A stretch of 64,000 bases of DNA, taken from positions 1,922,001-1,986,000 of the forward strand of contig NBAY01000001.1 of assembly GCA_002794775.1 (NCBI GenBank), read 5' to 3'. Below the pieces are notes generated by a model, which was not told where the DNA came from, did not search any database, and saw nothing but the letters and a program-made list of their open reading frames with translations. A program made the translations under genes and the position numbers. Shown here one piece after another: positions 58,097 through 64,000 of this stretch. Position 1 is the stretch's first letter; the number at the start of each line of letters is the position of its first letter. Source of the stretch: Porodaedalea pini. Lineage: Eukaryota; Basidiomycota; Agaricomycetes; Hymenochaetales; Hymenochaetaceae.

Positions 58097-58633
58097 TACA
58101 CCGAGCAATTGCATATTCCTATCGGTCTCCTTGGGGATGCTTTCCTATGTACAAATGCGATATGTGAAAGCACGGAGTGCGGTCCCTCGGATGCAGACCG
58201 GAAAATCGGGGCACACGGAGATGATTGCGAAGGAGCGAACGTGCGGGAGTGGCGACCTCGTGAACTGAGAAGATCTCCCGGTACAGTTTACAATTGGAAC
58301 GAAGCCGTAGCACAGACTTCGAGACCCCAACGAGCAGTGAACGATACTCCAAGGGTGTTCTAACATGTAAATTGAGTGAATTGAAGGAAGAGGGATCTGT
58401 AGATGTCAGTCACGCGCAGTGGCGGCAGCTGAATCTTATCTACATATTGCTTTATATGGAAGTCTACTTACCTAGTTAAGCTGTGCCGAAGCTTACATCC
58501 GGATGTTCGCGGCATTGGCGAGAGGAGGTCACGGCGGTTTATCAACACGGTCTGACTACCCTTTTTCTTCAGTCCTGGCTGCCCCCTCTAGATATCAGGC
58601 AGTCGCGTCGACCATTCGAACGCGTATTCAGCA
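58097..58633. promoter_or_regulatory. Proximal upstream region of glycogen phosphorylase
   Basis: 537 bp between the SINE and the start codon. No supported gene; no definite binding sites recognised. Confidence 0.4.
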
Positions 58634-61600
58634 ATGACCTCCACCATCGACACCAAGCAGATTGGCCAGCCTAAGCGCCAGCGCCGCCATGTCCGTTCTC
58701 TCACGGGTATTATCTTTCGCCACCGTCATCGGCATTCGAGATTACCTGACAGAAGCTCTTGTGCACAGGTTTTTTTCCTGAGAAGGACGAGTCGGGCAAG
58801 GAGATATGGCCCCGCGGCGACGAAAAGACCTGGAAGGCGGGTATGCGAGGTGTTGACGCTGGTGAGCCTCACGCGTTCAAGTGCTTCCTTGCCTTCTGAT
58901 GCTCTCTGTTCGTAGATGTCCCATCTATTTCCAAGTCCATCGTGAATCATGTTCAGACATCGCTTGCGCGCCAGGCGTATAACGTTAACGATGCAGGCGG
59001 ATATCAAGCGGTCGCGCTGTCAGCGCGCGATAATCTCATTGTATGGTCTTGCGAAAGGGCATATAGTCCAAATAACTGACTTTTTATTTTTATTTTCCAG
59101 CTGAACTGGAATGACACCCAGATTCAGTATACGCGCACTGTACCGAAGCGCGCCTATTATCTGTCTATGGAGTTTCTCATGGGCCGTACGCTCGATAACG
59201 CGCTGCTTAATCTCGGACTCAAGTCCGAGTTCCGCGAGTCTACCGACAAGCTAGGTTTCAACCTCGAAGACCTTATTGGTTAGCTTCCTCACTCTGAGCT
59301 CATGATGAAGAGAATTCTCAACATACTCGTCTAGATATCGAGCGTGACGCGGCGTTGGGAAACGGCGGTCTTGGTCGCCTTGCTGCCTGCTACCTGGATT
59401 CCAGCGCGAGCACGGAACTGCCCGTGTGGGGATACGGCTTACGCTACAAGTACGGTATTTTCCAGCAGTTGATCGCTGCCGACGGTTCTCAGCTCGAGGC
59501 CCCGGACCCATGGCTGAACAACACAAACCCATGGGAGCTTCCGCGTACCGACGTGACCGTCGAAGTCCGCTTTTACGGACATGCTGAGCGCATTGAAAAT
59601 AACAAAGCCATCTGGAGTGGTGGACAGGAAGTCGTTGCCGTCGCTTACGACGTCATGATTCCTGGTTATCACACGAAGACAACGGTATGCTTTTCTTTAG
59701 TTTATTTTTTGTTTCAATCGGCCAATACTTCTTTCGGTCCACAGAACAACCTACGTCTGTGGGAGAGTAAGCCCGTCCGTGGGTTTGACTTCAACTCGTT
59801 CAATGCCGGTGATTACGAGGCAGCCGTGCAATCTTCGAACGATGCGGAGACCATCACTTCAGTTCTGTACCCGAACGACAATACGATGGTCGGAAAGGAG
59901 CTTCGTCTCAAGCAGCAATATTTCTGGACCGCAGCGAGCCTGAGCGACATGTTGCGGCGTTTCAAGAATTTGGGGAAGCCGATCGTGGAGTTCTCTGACA
60001 ATGTCGCGATCCAGTTGAACGACACCCACCCGACTCTTGCTATTCCTGAGCTAATGCGCCTTCTGATTGACGATGAGGATGTTCCGTGGGACAAGGCTTG
60101 GAACATCGTCACCAACACATTCTTCTTCACGAACCATACCGTGCTGCCTGAAGCGCTGGAGAAGTGGCCAGTCCCGCTCGTGCAGCACCTCCTGCCGCGC
60201 CACATGCAGATTATCTTTGATATCAATCTAATCTTCCTTCAGCAGGTCGAGAAGAAGTTCCCTGGCGATCGCGATCGGCTTGCCCGCATGTCGCTCATCC
60301 AGGAGGGCACGCCGCAATACGTGCGCATGGCAAACCTGGCCTGCATTGGCAGCCGGAAGGTCAACGGAGTCGCGGAATTGCACAGCGAGCTCGTGAGGAC
60401 GACGATCATGAAGGACTTTGTAGAGTTCTACGGCGTCAGCAAGTGAGCAAGAGCAAAAATTCATGTTTTGGAGAGTACGTTCTAACCTTGTGCATTTTCA
60501 TCAGGTTCGCGAACGTCACGAATGGCAGTGAGTACTTGTTATACACATTTTCTTTGATCATCTGAGGATGATTTGTTTAACAGTCACCCCACGTCGCTGG
60601 CTTGACCAGTGCAACCCTCTTCTTTCTAACCTCATCACTGAGACGTTGAAGTTGAAGAAGGAAGTCTGGTTAAAAGACCTCTTCAAGCTCCAAGGTCTGC
60701 TCGATCATGCCGACGATCCAGTTTTCCAGAAGAAATGGGCGGCGGTCAAGCAAAGCAACAAAGAGCGGCTTGCTCATCACGTTGAGACTGCATTTGGGGT
60801 GCGTTTATCTCCTGCATTTTATTAGCAGTACGGGATGTAAATTGACTGTGCTGTAGATCAAAGTCAACACGAAAGCAATGTTCGATGTGCAGATCAAGCG
60901 TTTGCACGAGTACAAGGTACGCGGATAATAGATATGTTACTCCAGAAACTCATAGCTGGCTTTAAATTTGTCAGCGTCAAACTCTGAATCTCCTCGGTGT
61001 CGTTCACGTAAGATAAAAGGCATTGAAAGTAATATTATTAATCCTAACGTACTTTATTTTAGCGTTACTTGGCTCTGAAAGCGATGACGCCTGAGGAGAG
61101 GAAGAAAGTCAACCCGCGCGTTGTGTTCTTCGCTGGCAAGGCTGCTCCAGGATACTACGTTGCCAAGCTCACGATCCGCCTGATCGTGAACGTCGCGCGA
61201 GTCATCAACGCGGACCCCGACACAAAGGAATATCTCGAGATGTTCTTCTTGCCAGACTACTCGGTGTCTCTTGCGGAGATCCTCATCCCGGCGTCGGACC
61301 TCTCGCAGCACAGTACGTTCATCAATTATTTATTGTAGTGCACGACTTCTGATAACTAACGATCATTCTGCTTAACAGTTAGTACTGCGGGAACTGAGGC
61401 TTCTGGCACGAGTAACATGAAGTTCTGCTTGAATGGGGGCCTGTTGCTCGGTACCGTTGATGGTGCAAACATCGAGATCGCGGAAGAGGTCGGCGAGAGC
61501 AACGTCTGTAAGTTGCAGTCTCGTGTGGGTGCCGGATTATTTATCTAACGTTCCGTTATACCCAGTCTTCTTTGGTCACTTGACCCCCGCTGTCGAGGAG

Positions 61601-62205
61601 CTGCGTTACCAGCACACATACGTACGCAATCTTCAAGTTTGTATGCCAATACGCATATACTGATCTTTATCTCTCACAGCACCCTGTTCCCGTCGAGCAG
61701 AAGTCGCCTGCGCTCGCTGCAGTTCTTAACGAAATCTCTGCAGGCCGTTTTGGTGATGGTCATATCTATGAGCCGTGCGTACCCTTTGTGCCATTCGTTG
61801 GGCTATCCTCTGACAGTCACGATGTGTCTCTTTCGATATGCAGACTTCTCAACACGATTAGACAAAGCGATTACTACCTGATCACAGAGGACTTCGACTC
61901 ATGTGCGTGTTTTCCCTAAATTCATGAACGAAGTCTTATGTACTGTTATCTATTATGTTCTTCAGACATCCAAGCCCTTTCGATGGTCGATGAGGCTTAC
62001 CAGGACCGCACGGAGTGGATCAAGAAGAGCATTCGAACTAGCGCGAAGGTCAGCCTCCACACCACCTTTTGAATGAGTATGCATTGCTAATGAGTTTGTG
62101 ATATGTTCCGGTTCTTCCTTACAGATGGGAAAGTTCAGCTCGGACCGTGCGATCATGAGCTACGCGGACGAATACTGGAACATCGAGCCATGCAAGATTC
62201 CGTGA
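58634..62205 (+). CDS. GPH1: Glycogen phosphorylase
   Basis: Seventeen exons: 58634-58706, 58769-58861, 58916-59040, 59101-59278, 59335-59684, 59745-60442, 60505-60527, 60584-60798, 60857-60916, 60975-61007, 61063-61312, 61379-61507, 61566-61621, 61680-61774, 61844-61902, 61966-62048 and 62125-62205. Phases close to 866 residues, normal for the family. It releases glucose-1-phosphate from glycogen using pyridoxal phosphate. Landmarks: [12 protein letters not shown] phosphorylation-type N-terminus, [99 protein letters not shown] and the cofactor site [17 protein letters not shown] with Lys near 714. Exon 7 is only 23 nt and exon 10 only 33 nt. A SINE lies in the upstream region. Confidence 0.97.
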
Positions 62206-62839
62206 ACGAGCAAGGTTATCGCATCGACGCCGGCCCAGTCTCTTAAATCAACTCTCCAACCTTCTGAACAGATGAACAGACTCAAAAATGCGGTTTGCTA
62301 CCTCAAAACTCTTCCTCCTCTCAATATTGGACATTCTCGATAAAACATTCACGGTGAAGATGCCGTGTAGAATGCAAGAAAATAAATACATACAGTGCAC
62401 TGTTCCTCGTCTGTCAGGCTTTGTACAACAAAAACTTGTAACTGAGTTTCTGGCCTTTTATTTATTCTCTGCAATACACCCAATTGTCTGTAAACGCGAG
62501 ATTAATGTCGCTGAGTTTGAATTCTACCCCGAACTTCGACTTGAACCAAGTCGTTTCCGGTCGGCCATGGTCAGTACGAGTTCGCGATGCCCCATGCAAC
62601 CAGCCGTACCACAGTGACCTCATTGCGGCTTCCGGTCGGCCAAGCGTGTTTATATATTGCTGCCTGCTGATGGACCGTGTCCGTATCTCTTGTGAGCGCG
62701 TGGCTCGCAGGAGCACGCCATACGCGACGAAGCATGTCGTGGGCGATTTTCTACTGTTTTTCAAGTTTATGATCAGGATTTGCATCTTTGGTGTCGCTCT
62801 CAAGTCTGCCACAAACCTACTGCAGTACTGCACGCAACA
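62206..62839. other. Intergenic between GPH1 and the monooxygenase gene
   Basis: Contains the GPH1 3' UTR and the promoter of the next gene. Overlapping short frames on both strands have no support. Confidence 0.4.
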
Positions 62840-64000
62840 ATGCAGTCTCCCCGCCGAATAACGCTGGACTGGTTGTCTGGCTTTTCTGACGCGCTTGCAC
62901 ATAAGGATGTACAAGTAATCTGCAATCTCTTCCTCCCCGACGGCTGGCTGCGTGACTCTCTTGTTCTTAGCTGGGATGTTCGCTCTCTCGAAGGCCGCGA
63001 GCGGATTGGGCATTATTTGACTGCACGCCTCCCTCGTGCGCTGATCGAGCCTGATAGTATTCAACTTGACGAGCAGCCGGGTTTGGCACCTAGGACATTC
63101 GCGCTCTCGAGTGATATCAAAGGCGTAGAAGCTGCCTTCATCTTCAAGACACCGTCGCTTTTTGGACGTGGCTTTGTGCGTCTTCAGCTCGACGCATCAG
63201 CAGTCCTTCATACGAATGAAACCGGACTTCGAAGTGGCGAGAAGGACGAGCGTTGGAGGGCACTATCGGTGTATATCGCTGCTGAGGACATCAAGGGCTA
63301 TGAGGAGGCAGGTCATGAATTGGGACTTTATGGAGGGCATACGATAGCATGGTCGGAAGTCATGGCTGTCCGTCGAGCGGAGGTTGAGAAAGATCCCCAG
63401 GTTCTCGTTAGTGCGTCACCAGTGCTACTTCCTGAGGCATAAGCTATGTTGACATGCCGGTTGCTTGTAGCCGGTGCTGGGCAAACGGGACTGCAGGTGG
63501 CAGCGCGTTTTCGACAGATGAATATCCGGACGATCGTCGTGGAACGCAATGAGCGCGTCGGGGATAACTGGCGGAAGCGGTATCCGACTCTCAGTCTGAA
63601 CACACCTCGGGCGCATCACTGCCGTGAGTCCAAACTTGTGCTCCCGGAAACGCAGCAGTTTGAATGAATTACAGACTTGGAATAGTACTATATGCGCCAT
63701 ACCCACGCACCTGGCCGACCTTTACCCCGCGCGATAAGATCGCCTCTTGGCTGGAACACTATGCGGAAGCACAGGATCTGGTCGTCTGGACCTCGGCGTT
63801 TCTGCTGCCAGGACCAACATATGATGATTCTGCGCGTCGATGGCATGTCAATATATCCAGGAATGGGTCTCCTCTTACTCTGCACCCTGCACACATCGTT
63901 CTCGCAACAGGCACCCTTGGCGACCCATTCACTCCTTCAATCCCCACCCTCCCGTCCTTCCGAGGCGTGACACTACATGCATCTACATATTCTGGTGGAA
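62840..64000 (+). CDS. FAD-dependent monooxygenase-like protein (3' end outside window)
   Basis: Exons 62840-63410, 63471-63623 and 63686 to beyond 64000. Introns are 60 nt (GTGCGT...TTGTAG) and 62 nt (GTGAGT...AATAG). The N-terminal 190 residues are a small fold-like domain (DWLSGFSDALAHKDVQVICN, DGWLRDSLVLSWDVRSLEGR) of the type that precedes this enzyme class in basidiomycetes. Then comes the FAD-binding GxGxxG motif VTGAGQTGLQVAARF, MNIRTIVVERNERVGDNWRK and RYPTLSLNTP, then APYPRTWPTFTPRDKIASWL and IVLATGTLGDP. Class B flavin monooxygenases with this layout oxidise small organic substrates with NADPH and O2; substrate unknown. Start MQSPRRITLDW is the first ATG in the frame that matches the family. 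Confidence 0.88.

Noticed and set aside
1..64000. tRNA genes, rRNA, CRISPR arrays, restriction or defence loci
   Set aside because: None seen. The only tRNA-like promoter boxes belong to the SINE.

Overview
The window is nuclear DNA of a basidiomycete fungus, most likely an Agaricomycete. The genes are dense and carry many introns, mostly 45-66 nt with GTRNGT donors. Homologues readable from the sequence include a basidiomycete-type small secreted protein, a Ste12 factor with a homeodomain-like STE domain plus two C2H2 fingers, a METTL14/Kar4 protein, and an Msb1/Mug8 protein. I have no database access, so all family names come from motif and alignment recognition.

Layout. 0-0.4 kb: 5' part of a small secreted protein gene (-), cut by the window edge. 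2.2-3.3 kb: conserved hypothetical (-). 3.46-4.80 kb: decayed NmrA-like pseudogene (+). 4.95-8.64 kb: cytosolic leucyl-tRNA synthetase (-), head to head with tRNA pseudouridine synthase PUS3/DEG1 (+, 8.87-10.54 kb). 11.5-15.3 kb: Msb1/Mug8-domain polarity protein (-). 16.3-17.9 kb: polytopic membrane protein (-). 18.2-19.0 kb: Cys-rich single-pass membrane protein (+). 19.6-20.7 kb: degenerate copy B of a dispersed family (-). 21.4-24.1 kb: NOC2 (+). 24.3-24.7 kb: UQCC2/CBP6-like protein (-). 24.7-29.7 kb: about 5 kb without a supported gene. 29.7-35.1 kb: STE12 (+) with four unusually long introns. 38.5-40.0 kb: copy A of the dispersed family (+). 40.5-42.8 kb: METTL14/KAR4 (-). 43.2-44.5 kb: UBC7-type E2 (-). 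45.5-46.8 kb: disordered basic protein (+). 47.4-47.8 kb: possible relic of a Zn2Cys6 factor. 48.6-50.25 kb and 50.57-52.54 kb: two divergent broken genes, the second a PCL-type (Pho85) cyclin. 53.4-54.4 kb: F-box protein (+). 54.97-55.52 kb: Fmp46/DUF1687 protein (+). 55.8-56.5 kb: a broken or unresolved gene. 57.46-58.10 kb: tRNA-derived SINE with perfect 13-bp target-site duplication. 58.6-62.2 kb: glycogen phosphorylase (+, 17 exons). 62.8-64.0 kb: flavin monooxygenase-like gene (+), running off the window.

Biology. Several genes are housekeeping (LeuRS, PUS3, NOC2, UQCC2, UBC7, GPH1). STE12 and the METTL14/KAR4 gene lie 5.4 kb apart; in yeast Ste12 and Kar4 act together in mating. The 47-58 kb stretch looks different: relics, frameshifted genes and a retroposon sit between intact genes. 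An 11-mer, RCATTAATATT, recurs outside exons and clusters upstream of STE12. I did not find a CRISPR array, a defence island or a clearly new multi-gene system. The most interesting items are the SINE, the two-copy dispersed family, the recurrent motif and the intron architecture of STE12.
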